Below, piece after piece: positions 8,472 through 17,820 of a DNA stretch of 64,000 nt (its first letter is position 1; every line of letters starts with the position of its first letter). The notes beneath the pieces were generated by a model. That model was not told where the DNA came from. It made no database searches and worked only from the letters and a program-made list of their open reading frames with translations. The translations under genes were made by a program, and so were the position numbers. Origin of the DNA: an uncultured Anaerobiospirillum sp. (GTDB taxonomy: Bacteria; Pseudomonadota; Gammaproteobacteria; Enterobacterales; Succinivibrionaceae); contig CALXNA010000005.1 in NCBI GenBank assembly GCA_944389615.1, positions 1 to 64,000 on the forward strand, in the 5' to 3' direction.

Positions 8472-9710
8472 TCATGAGGCGGTGGAGGTGGGAGTACGCA
8501 CGGCGCTTACCAAGGTGCGCTTGTGGCGGTAGGTGTAGGCAATGGTGTAAATGGACTCGCAGGCGGCGCTGTCGAGCTTGACGTAGTTGCCAATGGTTTG
8601 GCCCGGCTTGAGGCCTAAGCGGGCGACGAGCTCGGGGATATCGACCATCGGCAGGCCCATCTCGGCAAAGTTCTGCGGCAGGCCGCAGCGGTAGAGCCAT
8701 GATCTAAAGAACTCGATGCCGCGGCGTGCGGTGGTGACCGGATCTTCAAAGTTCATGGCGATGCCGAAGACCTTGTTGGCAAACTGGGCCATGCGCATCA
8801 CGTTGCCATGCAGGCAGTACGTCATCCAAGCCGGCAATAGCACCGCAAGGCCTTCGCCATGGACGGTGTTGTAGCGGGCGCTGAGCTCAAGCTCAAGCAG
8901 GTGAGTCGACCAGTCGGCCTCGCGCCCTAAACCGCACATGCCGTTTTGCGCTAAGGAACCGGCCAACATCAGGTTGGCGCGCGCATCGTAGTCGCTCGGG
9001 TCTTCTAAGATTTGCGGCAGGATGTTGACGATAGTGCGCAGAATGCCCTCGCACAGCTCATCGGTCACTTGGACGTTGGGGGTATTGGTGAAGTAGCACT
9101 CAATGACATGGGCAATCATGTCCATGGCCCCGATCACCGTGGTGGCGCTGTCGATGTTGAGACTCAGCTCCGGGTTTAAGATGGCAAAGCGCGGCAAAAA
9201 GATGGGGGAGCTCTTATTGACCTTACGGCGCTGACCTGCGACCGTGTTGACTAAGGAGCAGACGCTCGAGCACTCTGAGCCTGCATCCGTCGTGGTGACA
9301 ATCGCCCCTAAGGGTAAGGCCCGTACCGGCTCGCGCAGGCCCGAGAAGAAGTCCCAGAAGTCGCCATTGTAGAGCGCGCCAGCGCAGATCGCCTTGGCAC
9401 TGTCGATCACCGCGCTTTGGCCAATCGCGAGGACAAAGTCAATCTGGGTTTGGCGGCAAAACTCAATGCCTTGATAGACCAAGTTCGCCTCGGGGTTGGC
9501 AGCGACGCCGCCGAGCTCAAAGAACTCAAGACCTGCGCGGTCGAGCGCGCGCTTGATGCGGTCAATCAGGTCAGGCTTGCGCTGGGCGTCATCGCCATAG
9601 TGTAAGAGCACCCGGCGCCCGCCCTCAAACTTCACGAGGGAACCCACTTCGTTTTCACGCCCGCGTCCAAACAGGACGTAAGTACGGCGCTGATAATCAA
9701 AGTTCTGCAT
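8472..9710 (-). CDS. Iron-containing alcohol dehydrogenase (YqhD/BdhA type)
   Basis: Cytoplasmic NAD(P)H-dependent reductase of aldehydes to alcohols, probably used in fermentation. It has 412 residues, the normal length. The N-terminus MQNFDYQRRTYVLFGRG and the nucleotide-binding motif AIGQSAVIDSAKAI (about 96-109) are typical of the butanol-dehydrogenase/YqhD group. The metal site is carried by Asp and His residues around 195-285, including the stretch ending in YNTVHGEGLAVL. ATG at 9710 follows AAGGGGAG on the minus strand. It stands alone. The substrate cannot be read from the sequence. Confidence 0.9.
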   Translation of the reverse strand: MQNFDYQRRTYVLFGRGRENEVGSLVKFEGGRRVLLHYGDDAQRKPDLIDRIKRALDRAGLEFFELGGVAANPEANLVYQGIEFCRQTQIDFVLAIGQSAVIDSAKAICAGALYNGDFWDFFSGLREPVRALPLGAIVTTTDAGSECSSVCSLVNTVAGQRRKVNKSSPIFLPRFAILNPELSLNIDSATTVIGAMDMIAHVIECYFTNTPNVQVTDELCEGILRTIVNILPQILEDPSDYDARANLMLAGSLAQNGMCGLGREADWSTHLLELELSARYNTVHGEGLAVLLPAWMTYCLHGNVMRMAQFANKVFGIAMNFEDPVTTARRGIEFFRSWLYRCGLPQNFAEMGLPMVDIPELVARLGLKPGQTIGNYVKLDSAACESIYTIAYTYRHKRTLVSAVRTPTSTAS

Positions 9711-11097
9711 AGCTCCCCTTCCTCGCCTTCACTGCCACTAAACCATGCTTCTGCCCTCATGAGCGCTGCTAAGTATAGCATGGCCCTCTTGGCCCCAGAG
9801 CGCCGCCGCGCCTGCGCCGCGCCCGCGCTGCGCGGCCTAACGCATCGCCTCCAATTTCACGCCCGCGGTTTATGAGTAAGGTCGGCCTGCCCAGCCCCGA
9901 CTACGCTGCCCCATGACTCATTGCAAACGACATCTCGCCCCTGACGCGCAGCGCGCCGCCCCTATCTACAGAGCGCGCCTCTCTCCCTCTCGAAGTGCGC
10001 TCCCAACTTTACCCCTACGCTGAGCCCAGCTGCCACGACCAAGACTGCTACCTGAGCCGACCGCGTGCCTGCAGCAGCCTGAGCCGCTCTATCCTCGCTC
10101 TGCTTGCCCATCAGACCTGTTTCTCTCCCAAGCCGCTGCAGGCCACAGCGCCAGCTCCGACACGCCTCTCGCCCCAGCCTAAACGGCCAGCGACGCTCCG
10201 TCCCTCACCACAGGCTTTCCCTCACCCGACACAGCAGATCTTTGCTCACCCGACACAGCAGATCCTTGCTTGCCCACCGAACAGCAGCAACCTGTGCCGC
10301 TCAAGCGCCCAACGCCCAAGCACCGACCATCTCATCCTTGCACAAGCTAACTACGATCGGCCCCTGCACCGAAGACTCTACTCCTCAGCTGCCCGCAGGA
10401 CACGCAGCCCCATCTCCAGCGCAAGCCTCTCCCCAGCGCCCGCCCCAGTGCCTTGTCCCGAGGCTGTTGCAGTCGCAGACCATCCCAATGCCCGCGCCCA
10501 GCTCTAAGGCAATCTAGCGTCAGCTTGCGCTCTCCTTAGCCTCACTTTTCCCGCGCCTCCCCCTCACCACGGCCCCGCTGCGCCCTGTCTCAACGACCTG
10601 CGTACGGCCCCAACCACCTCTTTAGAGATTCTGCCCGGTCTCCGACCTTGATCCACTCCAAGAGCCCGTTCTGCGCCGGGTACAGACCGCTTAAACAGAG
10701 AGAGTAAGATCTGTTGTGTACTTTGCGCGGCCGCCCCTGAGCTCCGCGGCGCTGTATGCTCCTTGGAGTGGCGTCTCAAAGACGGACGCGCTCTGTGCCG
10801 CAGCGTGTTGGCGGCGCTGGAGCTGGAGCCATGGGCAGCGCAGTGCGCTATTTTGGGACGAGGTGGTACGACCAGTGGCGACGCCGGAGGGCACGGCTGA
10901 GCGGATGGAGCGCAGTAGTAGAGCCCGCAGATGGGCCGCGCTGGGCGCTTGCGCTGGGGGCGCTGAGTGCTGGGGTTGGGCGCCGTGAGCAGCTTGAGGG
11001 GCGCAGACGGAATTTAGGTACAAAAAAATCACCCGCAGCCTAAGATTTTCAGTAAGATAAGCGGCAATTTGGTTCTCGTGGCATGCGAGTTTTCTTT
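9711..11097. other. 1.4-kb gene-poor region with a short direct repeat
   Basis: No ORF here has a credible start or family match. The long open frames near 10000-10500 and 10716-11043 are proline/serine/alanine-rich by-products of high GC. A 24-bp unit (CTCACCCGACACAGCAGATC plus TTTG or CTTG) is repeated back to back at about 10214-10265. Confidence 0.5.
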
Positions 11098-11226
11098 ATG
11101 AGCTTGATCCCTGCCGCCACCATGCTGCTGAGCGCTTGCTGCGCGCCCCGTGATGCCGTTGAGTCGGCTGGGGCGACGCTAAGTGAGGACAGCAGAGGCA
11201 GGATCTCATTTTGGATTTGGATCTAG
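11098..11226 (+). CDS. Possible short leader ORF before potG
   Basis: ATG at 11098 opens 42 codons (start MSLIPAATMLLSACC), ending in a TAG that overlaps the potG TTG start region. The N-terminus is hydrophobic with a lipobox-like LLSAC. No clear ribosome binding site precedes it. It could be a translated leader of the potGHI operon, a remnant lipoprotein start, or chance. Weak call. Confidence 0.2.
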   Translation: MSLIPAATMLLSACCAPRDAVESAGATLSEDSRGRISFWIWI

Positions 11227-12515
11227 TGGAAAGCACTACTAAGGTTGGGGCAGCGCTGAACGCTGCAACCAAAGAGGCCGAAGGCGCTACGGGCTCTGCT
11301 GTGAGCACTGCAGCAGGCGCTGCTACCGGCGCTGCTGTCAGCAGCAACGCTGCCGTAAAGGGCGCTGCCTTAGGCCACCGTCCAGGTGATTTACCGGGCC
11401 AAAAGCCATCTCCTGCTGAGCAAAAGCGCAAGCCGATCTTAACGATCAAGAAGCTCACCAAGCGCTTTGACAACTTCGTCGCCGTCGACGAAGTCGACCT
11501 CACCATCTACGAGGGCGAGATCTTTGCGCTCTTGGGCTCCTCAGGCTGCGGCAAGTCGACCTTGCTGCGCATGCTCGCAGGCTTTGAGACGCCAACCTCC
11601 GGCTCCATCATGTTAGGCAACCAAGAGTTGATCGGCGTACCTCCCTACAAGCGTCCGGTGAACATGATGTTCCAATCCTATGCCCTGTTCCCGTACATGA
11701 CGGTGGGGCAAAACATCGCCTTTGGCCTCAAGCAAAGCCACCTGCCGAAGGCCGAAATCGCCGAGCGCGTCGATCGTATGCTGCGCCTTGTCCATATGGA
11801 GCAGTATGTTGACCGTAAGCCCTACCAGCTCTCAGGCGGTCAACGCCAGCGTGTCGCCTTAGCCCGCTCCTTGGCTAAAGAGCCGCGCCTTTTGCTCCTC
11901 GATGAGCCGATGGGCGCCTTAGATAAGAAGCTGCGCGAGCAGATGCGCCTTGAGCTCGTTGACATCATCAACTCGGTCGGCGTAACTTGCCTCATGGTCA
12001 CTCACGACCAAGAGGAGGCCATGACCATGGCCGATCGCATCGCTATCATGGATCGCGGCGAATTTATCCAAATCGGCGGCCCGCGCGAAATCTACGAGAA
12101 CCCGAACTGCCGCTTCTGCGCTGAGTTCATCGGCTCGGTCAACATCTTCGAGAGCTCGCTCGTCACCTCGTCGAAGGATCAGGCCCTGATCAAAGCCCGG
12201 GACTTCAACCACTTAATCGAGCTTGAGCACGATATCGACTTGGCCGACGGCATGCCGCTCATCATCGCGCTGCGCCCGGAGAAGATCTACATCGCCCATG
12301 AGCGCCCCGAGAGCAACACCAATTGGTGTGAGGGCGTGGTCGAGAACATCGCCTACTTAGGCGACGTCTCGATCTACTACGTCAAGCTCAGTAACGGCCG
12401 TCGTATCACCTCAACCTTACCGAACGTCGACCGCTTCAAGCAGGGCCTGCCAACTTGGGACGATCACGTCTACCTGAGCTGGGATCCTGATTCCTGCATC
12501 GCCCTAACCATTTAG
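11211..12515 (+). CDS. potG: Putrescine ABC transporter ATPase PotG
   Basis: Cytoplasmic ATPase of the PotFGHI putrescine importer. The ABC domain has Walker A in LLGSSGCGKSTLL (about residue 105), signature LSGGQRQRVALARS, Walker B LLLLDEPMGALD, and the PotG-like end PDSCIALTI. The frame opens only at TTG 11211, because a stop lies at 11184. With that start there is an N-terminal extension of about 75 residues rich in Ala, Gly and Ser before the core LTIKKLTKRFDNF. E. coli PotG has about 25. AGGCAGGA sits 8 bases before the TTG. GTG 11226 is an alternative start. First gene of potGHI. Confidence 0.93.
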   Translation: MDLDLVESTTKVGAALNAATKEAEGATGSAVSTAAGAATGAAVSSNAAVKGAALGHRPGDLPGQKPSPAEQKRKPILTIKKLTKRFDNFVAVDEVDLTIYEGEIFALLGSSGCGKSTLLRMLAGFETPTSGSIMLGNQELIGVPPYKRPVNMMFQSYALFPYMTVGQNIAFGLKQSHLPKAEIAERVDRMLRLVHMEQYVDRKPYQLSGGQRQRVALARSLAKEPRLLLLDEPMGALDKKLREQMRLELVDIINSVGVTCLMVTHDQEEAMTMADRIAIMDRGEFIQIGGPREIYENPNCRFCAEFIGSVNIFESSLVTSSKDQALIKARDFNHLIELEHDIDLADGMPLIIALRPEKIYIAHERPESNTNWCEGVVENIAYLGDVSIYYVKLSNGRRITSTLPNVDRFKQGLPTWDDHVYLSWDPDSCIALTI

Positions 12516-12678
12516 CAGCTCGAGTTGACGCACATACGTGCGCCCAGCGCGCCATAAGCGCGCTTGCGTGCTTGGTGCGCGCCTTGCGCTGCGCCCGCCC
12601 CTCTGAGCGGGCCATGGTTAGATTGAGATTTAAGCCGCAGCTTCGTACCTGCGGCCCTCATTGGAGACTTGGCTTGCC

Positions 12679-13671
12679 ATGACTACTGGCCTTAGTTCCA
12701 ATCTGTCCTTTATCCGCCGCGCTTTCTTGCCGAAGCGCTTGGTGGTCGCTCCCGCCCACTTGGGCACGCCGCGCAGCTCGTGGCGCAGTGCGGCCATCAT
12801 CTTGGTGCCCTACCTGTGGATGATCTTATTCTTCTTGGTGCCTTTTGCCATCATCTTTAAGATCAGCCTCTCGGTCACGGCGATTGCAATTCCGCCGTAC
12901 TCGCCCTTGGTGACCTTTGAAGAAGGTGCGATGCGCATCATCTTGCACCTTGAAAACTACACCTACATCTTCACCGACCCGGACGGCACCTATATCCGCT
13001 CCTACCTCAAGTCTTTGCAGGTAGCTGCGTTCTCAACCTTCTTTTGCCTCTTGATCGGCTACCCCATCGCATGGGCTCTCGCGACCGCCAAACCGGCGCT
13101 GCGCAACGTCCTCTTTATGCTGGTGATTATGCCCAGCTGGACATCATTTGTCGTGCGCATCTATGCCTGGATGACGCTGATGAAGAAGGATGGCCTCATC
13201 AATGATGTCTTGATGGCTTTAGGCATCGTGAGCGAGCCGGTGCAGATTCTCCAAACCGATGTCGCGGTCTACATCGGCATCGTGTACTGCTATCTGCCGT
13301 ATATGGTGCTGCCGCTGTTCTCGGCCTTGATGAAGGTCGACTACAGCTTGATTGAAGCGGCCTCGGACTTAGGATGCCGCCCGATTAAGACCTTCTTTAA
13401 CACCTTAATCCCGCAGACCAAGTCCGGCATCATCGCAGGCTCGATGCTGGTCTTCATCCCCGCGATCGGCGAGTACGTCATCCCAGAGCTGTTAGGCGGC
13501 AAGAGCTCGATCTTGATCGGACGCATCTTGTGGCAAGAGTTCTTTAACAACCGCGACTGGCCGCTGGCCTGTGCCGTGGCGATCTTGATGCTGATCATCT
13601 TGGTCATACCGATTGTGTTCTTTTACAAGATAGAACGCAAAGAGCAGGAGAAGATCAATGCCCGTAACTAA
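12679..13671 (+). CDS. potH: Putrescine ABC transporter permease PotH
   Basis: Inner-membrane permease of the putrescine importer, 330 residues with about six membrane segments. It is recognised by stretches nearly identical to E. coli PotH: SLQVAAFSTFFCLLIGYPIA, MPSWTSFVVRIYAWM, and IGRILWQEFFNNRDWPLA. The EAA coupling loop is EAASDLGCRPIKTFFNTLIP. I chose ATG 12679 over TTG 12661 because GGAG lies 13 bases upstream and the protein then matches family length. It overlaps potI by 14 bases, so the two are translationally coupled. A 163-base gap separates it from potG. Confidence 0.95.
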   Translation: MTTGLSSNLSFIRRAFLPKRLVVAPAHLGTPRSSWRSAAIILVPYLWMILFFLVPFAIIFKISLSVTAIAIPPYSPLVTFEEGAMRIILHLENYTYIFTDPDGTYIRSYLKSLQVAAFSTFFCLLIGYPIAWALATAKPALRNVLFMLVIMPSWTSFVVRIYAWMTLMKKDGLINDVLMALGIVSEPVQILQTDVAVYIGIVYCYLPYMVLPLFSALMKVDYSLIEAASDLGCRPIKTFFNTLIPQTKSGIIAGSMLVFIPAIGEYVIPELLGGKSSILIGRILWQEFFNNRDWPLACAVAILMLIILVIPIVFFYKIERKEQEKINARN

Positions 13672-15421
13672 GGAACGTAAGAATGCGCTGATTCGCGCCA
13701 CGATTGTGATCTGCGCCTTGATCTTCTTGTACCTGCCGATCGGCACCTTGATCGTGTACTCCTTCAACGAGTCACGCATGGTCACGGTCTGGACGGAGAC
13801 CTCGCTCAAGTGGTATCGCGCTCTCTTCCATAACGCTGATATCATCCGCGCCGTCGGCATCTCGCTCTTCATCGCCTTCATGACCGCGTGCGCCTCGGTG
13901 GTGATTGGCACCTTAGCTGCCTTCGTCTTGGTGCGCGTGGGGCGCTTCCGCGGTGAAACGCTCTTTGTGCTGCTCATGACCGCGCCGATGGTACTGCCGG
14001 AGGTCATCACCGGCCTTGCCTTGCTGCTCATCTTCGTCACCTTGGGCAGCGAGATTGAGCTCTTTGCCAATCGCGGCATCTTCGCCATTTGGGTCGCGCA
14101 CGTCACCTTCTGCTCGGCCTATACCACGGTCGTGATCCGCTCGCGCTTCCGCGAGCTCGACATCTCAATCGAAGAGGCCGCGATGGACTTAGGCGCCGGG
14201 CCAATCAAGGTCTTCTTTGCCATCATCCTCCCGGCCCTGATGCCTGCCGAGGTTGCCGCCTTCCTCTTGGGCTTTACCATGTCGATGGACGATCTGGTCA
14301 TCACGAGCTTTATCGCGGGCCCAGACTCGACCACGCTGCCGATGCTGATTTTCTCCTCGGTACGCCGTGGCCTGTCGCCTGAGATCAACGCGCTTGCGAC
14401 CATCATTGTCCTCATCGTCTCGATCTTCACCTTCTTTGCTTGGCTCTCCATGGTCAAAAAGCAAAAGCGTAAGCGCGCCGATGCGGCTAAGGCGGCCCAA
14501 GCCGCCCAGAGTGAGCAAAAGCTCCACTACAGCGCCCCGCATGGTAACCATATGGTTCCCGATGCCGCGACCTTCGAGCGCCTGACCATGCCGCAGGTCG
14601 CCTTAGCGGTGTTAAAAGAGCAAGCTGAGGCCTTACAGCACGGGCAAGATCTCACCGCGCAGACTGTCACCAAGCTGCAAGCCTTGGTTCGGGCCGACGC
14701 CTCGCTGCGCCAAGCTCCGGGCCTTGCCGATATCACGCTCCCGGAGTTCGCCCAAGAGAATAGTACGGCACCAGCTGCCGCATCAGCCGCACCAGCTGCC
14801 GCATCAGCCGCACCAGCCGCCGCATCAGCCGCTCCATCGGTCGCTGCCGTAACTGCTGCGGCCAATGCCGCCGCCGAAGCGGCCTTAAAGGACAGCAAGG
14901 CCGAAATGACCGCCTTAGGCGCCTCGGCTAAGGACGTGACCGCCCAGCAGCGTCTGGTCTCCTCGACCCTAGCCCAAGCGGGCATGGTCAAGGTCTTAGA
15001 CCACAGCAGCGAGCTGGTGAGTGCGCCGCTCACGGCAGATCTTGAGGAAGCTGAGAGTGGCACTCCGACCGTGGAGCCCGATAAGGGCACGCCAAAGGTC
15101 AAGACGCTGGCGCAAGCTACCACCATAAGTTCCTTAGCCTCGGCTAAGGCCAAGCAAGCAGCCATTAAGAGCGCTCGCGCCCAAGCCGAAGAGTCTGACT
15201 TAATGGTCGAGGCTAGCTCCTACTTAAGTGGCTCGGGCACGCCGCGCCCGAAGGGCACCACCGTGCAAGACCTCGAAGGCGCCAAGGCGCAAGCCAAGAA
15301 GATTAAGGCGACCCAAGACAATAGCGCGGTGGCGGTCACCTTGCGGGCCCAAGACGCGGAGGCGATCAAAGCCAGCCGCACTAAGGCCAAGGTGGTCGAT
15401 ACCACCGAGCGCCCGCACTAA
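13658..15421 (+). CDS. potI: Putrescine ABC transporter permease PotI with 300-residue tail
   Basis: Second permease of the importer. Residues 1-270 match PotI closely: VGRFRGETLFVLLMTAPMVL, EEAAMDLGAGPIKVFFAIIL (EAA loop) and PDSTTLPMLIFSSVRRG. E. coli PotI ends near residue 281. This protein continues to 587 with a hydrophilic, Ala/Lys/Glu/Thr-rich cytoplasmic tail. Around residues 369-394 the tail holds three perfect seven-residue repeats (APAAASA), encoded by 21-bp DNA repeats. There is no further membrane segment and no recognised domain. The tail is in frame with no sign of frameshift. potF, the periplasmic binding protein, does not follow. Confidence 0.93.
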   Translation: MPVTKERKNALIRATIVICALIFLYLPIGTLIVYSFNESRMVTVWTETSLKWYRALFHNADIIRAVGISLFIAFMTACASVVIGTLAAFVLVRVGRFRGETLFVLLMTAPMVLPEVITGLALLLIFVTLGSEIELFANRGIFAIWVAHVTFCSAYTTVVIRSRFRELDISIEEAAMDLGAGPIKVFFAIILPALMPAEVAAFLLGFTMSMDDLVITSFIAGPDSTTLPMLIFSSVRRGLSPEINALATIIVLIVSIFTFFAWLSMVKKQKRKRADAAKAAQAAQSEQKLHYSAPHGNHMVPDAATFERLTMPQVALAVLKEQAEALQHGQDLTAQTVTKLQALVRADASLRQAPGLADITLPEFAQENSTAPAAASAAPAAASAAPAAASAAPSVAAVTAAANAAAEAALKDSKAEMTALGASAKDVTAQQRLVSSTLAQAGMVKVLDHSSELVSAPLTADLEEAESGTPTVEPDKGTPKVKTLAQATTISSLASAKAKQAAIKSARAQAEESDLMVEASSYLSGSGTPRPKGTTVQDLEGAKAQAKKIKATQDNSAVAVTLRAQDAEAIKASRTKAKVVDTTERPH

Positions 15422-15445
15422 GGGCCTACCCCCTTAATCTGACAA

Positions 15446-15467
15446 GGCTAGAGCCGCGGCTCTGGCC
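15446..15467 (+). terminator. Hairpin after potI
   Basis: GGCTAGAGCCG / CGGCTCTGGCC forms a stem of up to 11 bp with one G-T pair, followed by a weak TTGTCCTT tract. It separates potGHI from the esterase gene. Confidence 0.5.
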
Positions 15468-15488
15468 TTGTCCTTATTTGGAGCTACC

Positions 15489-16160
15489 ATGCAATTCACT
15501 CATGGGCCCTATACCCTCACGCTCGATCAAGATCAAGCAGCGGCTGCCCCCTTGGTGGTGTGCCATTTCCTCGAGCAGCCGGCTAAGCTGCGCCCACAGC
15601 TCACCTTCCCCTGCCATTTGGCTGCTATCACCGGCTTAAGCGAGGCTGACCTCCTGCCCTATCCCTGCCCAGAACTGGGCCCGCGCTTTGCCAAGGCCCG
15701 GGGCGCGGCCTACTATCAGACGCTGTGTACCGAGCTTATCCCAGCACTGCAGGCGCAGCTCCCGGCAAGCCCTCGCGGGGCGCCCATCTTAGCGGGCTAT
15801 TCACTCGCCGGGCTCTTTGCCCTGTGGGCCTTGGCGCAGGCTGACAGCACTTTCAGTCAAGTTGTATCCTGCTCGGGCTCGCTCTGGTACCCCGATATCC
15901 TCTCCGCGCTTAAGCTCCCGGCAGGCGTGCGCCCGCGCTCGGTCTACCTGTCCTTAGGCACTAAGGAGCAGAACAAGGGCCCCAAGATGTTTCGCACCGT
16001 GGCAAGCTGCACCGAGCAGGCCTACCACTACTACCAAGCCCTGTGCCCATGCTGCTTTACCCTCAACGAAGGCGGACACTTTGACCATGTCACCGAACGC
16101 TGGGCGCAGGGACTTAACTGGACGCTCAAGCAGTACTACCATAATGGCGCAGCGTCTTAA
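15489..16160 (+). CDS. Alpha/beta-hydrolase-fold esterase
   Basis: Predicted cytoplasmic serine esterase of the putative-esterase (Fes/IroE-like) fold, 223 residues. The nucleophile elbow is GYSLAG (Ser105), followed by a typical VVSCSGSLWYPD segment. The catalytic His is probably in GGHFDH near residue 202. ATG 15489 is preferred over TTG 15468 because GGAG sits 6 bases before it. No signal peptide. The substrate is unknown, and siderophore-ester cleavage is only one family possibility. It lies between potI and the SprA-like gene in the same direction. Confidence 0.75.
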   Translation: MQFTHGPYTLTLDQDQAAAAPLVVCHFLEQPAKLRPQLTFPCHLAAITGLSEADLLPYPCPELGPRFAKARGAAYYQTLCTELIPALQAQLPASPRGAPILAGYSLAGLFALWALAQADSTFSQVVSCSGSLWYPDILSALKLPAGVRPRSVYLSLGTKEQNKGPKMFRTVASCTEQAYHYYQALCPCCFTLNEGGHFDHVTERWAQGLNWTLKQYYHNGAAS

Positions 16161-16236
16161 GATCAGGGCTTGAGCGCCGATAACCTAGATAAGCGTAATT
16201 ACGTCCTAAAGTGCAGATTCCAAGGGAGATGGAGTT

Positions 16237-17487
16237 ATGGCAGTCGTAAATGGCATCAATGTCGCAAACCAAGTCGGTGGCATCACCACCGGTCGCTTTA
16301 CTCCGCAGCAGAATGTCGGAGACATCAACAAGTCCACGCGCGTGGCCGGTCAAAACCAAGACAATGTCGTCGACCTTGCCACCTCTAAGACCCAATACGA
16401 AGACCACCAAAACGATATGTTCGCCCACCAGCGCTACATCGCGCTGCAGGCCTACATCAACTACGGCCGTGAGGGCGTAGGCGAGGCCGCCGAGCCGGTC
16501 ATCACGACCGCGACCGACGTCACCGACACCAGTGCTGCCGAGTCCTATCGCACCATCACCGGTGACGATCCTTCCACCAGTGGCCAAGCCCGCGCTGCCA
16601 CCACCGCCGCAGTAGCCACTGAGCCTACCGCCACCGGCACCGCCGCTCCGACCGGCACGACCACCGAGCCGGGCACGGAGTTCACCGAGCCGGGCACGGA
16701 GTCCACCGAGGGCGAGGAAGAGAGCTCTAAGACCTCGGTCGAGCAAAACAATAAAGGCATTGATGGCGAAACCTTGACCGAAGAAGAGCAAGCTGAGGTT
16801 GAGGACATGAAGGATCGCGACGCCGAAGTCCGCACCCACGAAAACGCCCATAAGAGCGCCGGTGGCCAGTACGCCGCTGCGCCTTCGTACACCTACGAGA
16901 CCGGCCCAGATGGCAAGCGCTACATCACCGATGGTGAGGTCAGCATCGATGTCGGTGAGGAGTCCGATCCTCAAGACACCATTACCAAGATGCAAGTGGT
17001 CAAGCGCGCTGCTTTAGCGCCAGCACAGCCATCGGCACAAGACCGCCAAGTCTACGCTGAGGCCAGCCAAAAGGAGGCCGCTGCACGCCAAGAGCTCAAT
17101 GAGCAAAAGCAAGAGGAAGCGCAGCAGGCCAGCGGTGAGCAAGGCGCCTCCGGCTCCGCTGCGGCTCAAGGCCAAGCTAACAGCACCAGTGCTAACAATA
17201 ATGCAGCACCTGCCAGTGCTGACAATGGCACTGCCCCGGCCAACGCTGAGCCAACCAGCACCCAAGGCCTCGCGCCACTCAGCCGCACCATCGTATCTGA
17301 TGAGAGCAGCCTGAACCCAACGGCCAATCAAGAGACCGCAGATAACAGCACTGGAGTTAGCCCTTCGGCGCAGCCGAGCTCCGGCTCGGGCATCAGCGCT
17401 ATCAACAACCAAGAGCAGCGCAATATCTTAGATCCGGCCTCGGTACCGGAGCCTGCCGTCTCCACCACCAAGAAGTTCTCGGCCTAA
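16237..17487 (+). CDS. SprA-related putative metalloprotease
   Basis: 416 residues. The middle carries EVRTHENAHKSAGGQYA, with HENAH (201-205) fitting HExxH, and the following TYETGPDGKRYITDGEVSID stretch. Together these are diagnostic of the SprA-related family of putative zinc-dependent proteases. The catalytic role is inferred from the motif. Both flanks are low-complexity: Thr/Glu/Ser-rich before (residues 85-170), Ala/Gln/Asn-rich after (265-400). There is no obvious signal peptide; the N-terminus MAVVNGINVANQVGG resembles flagellar-rod or surface-protein starts. GGAG precedes the ATG. Confidence 0.8.
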   Translation: MAVVNGINVANQVGGITTGRFTPQQNVGDINKSTRVAGQNQDNVVDLATSKTQYEDHQNDMFAHQRYIALQAYINYGREGVGEAAEPVITTATDVTDTSAAESYRTITGDDPSTSGQARAATTAAVATEPTATGTAAPTGTTTEPGTEFTEPGTESTEGEEESSKTSVEQNNKGIDGETLTEEEQAEVEDMKDRDAEVRTHENAHKSAGGQYAAAPSYTYETGPDGKRYITDGEVSIDVGEESDPQDTITKMQVVKRAALAPAQPSAQDRQVYAEASQKEAAARQELNEQKQEEAQQASGEQGASGSAAAQGQANSTSANNNAAPASADNGTAPANAEPTSTQGLAPLSRTIVSDESSLNPTANQETADNSTGVSPSAQPSSGSGISAINNQEQRNILDPASVPEPAVSTTKKFSA

Positions 17488-17657
17488 CAGCCCAAGCCTG
17501 CCCGGCCCGCGCTCTCTCCCACCGCGGGCGGGGTGGTCTGTGCCATAGATCGTGCCTCAAAATAGTGCAAATATTAGGTAACTTGCTCCTCAAATTGGTT
17601 TTGGCGCGCTCTTTTCACTTATTTAGTGCAAGAAAAGTCACGAAAGAGGCACATACG

Positions 17658-17780
17658 GTATAATGCGCGCAATTTTAGACACGGGTCGAAGGCGCCTTCG
17701 GCGCAGATCCCACCTAATTTCTTGGTACGCGGCCCCACAGCACAAAGCCACTGACTTAGGTTAGTGGCTTTTTGCTGTGG
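17658..17780 (+). promoter_or_regulatory. Promoter and structured leader of the nhaC-type gene
   Basis: A perfect TATAAT at 17658-17663 would start a leader of about 150 bases. It contains a small hairpin (GGCGCC TTC GGCGC, about 17690-17703) and a terminator-like hairpin. In the latter, AAAGCCACT at 17744-17752 pairs with AGTGGCTTT at 17763-17771 and ends in T5, with an outer CCACAGC / GCTGTGG extension. A terminator between promoter and start codon suggests attenuation or ligand sensing. I could not match it to a riboswitch class. Confidence 0.5.
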
Positions 17781-17820
17781 CCTAGGCTCGTACCATCGCT
17801 CAACTCAACACGGAGAGGTC

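Noticed and set aside
9995..10517. Long open frames encoding Pro/Ser/Ala-rich proteins
   Set aside because: Two frames are open over the same DNA, neither has a ribosome binding site or domain, and GC-rich DNA yields such frames by chance.
14527..15165. 212-residue frame opposite the potI tail
   Set aside because: Its Ala/Ser/Val-rich sequence mirrors the Ala-rich potI repeats. No start signal; it is an antisense shadow.
17658..17820. Known riboswitch class for the nhaC-type leader
   Set aside because: The leader is too short for a lysine riboswitch, and I cannot recognise the conserved core of a sodium riboswitch by eye.
17764..17820. GTG start giving a longer NhaC-type protein
   Set aside because: It lies in the terminator hairpin, lacks a ribosome binding site and adds 19 residues unlike the family. 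ATG 17821 has GGAGAGG.
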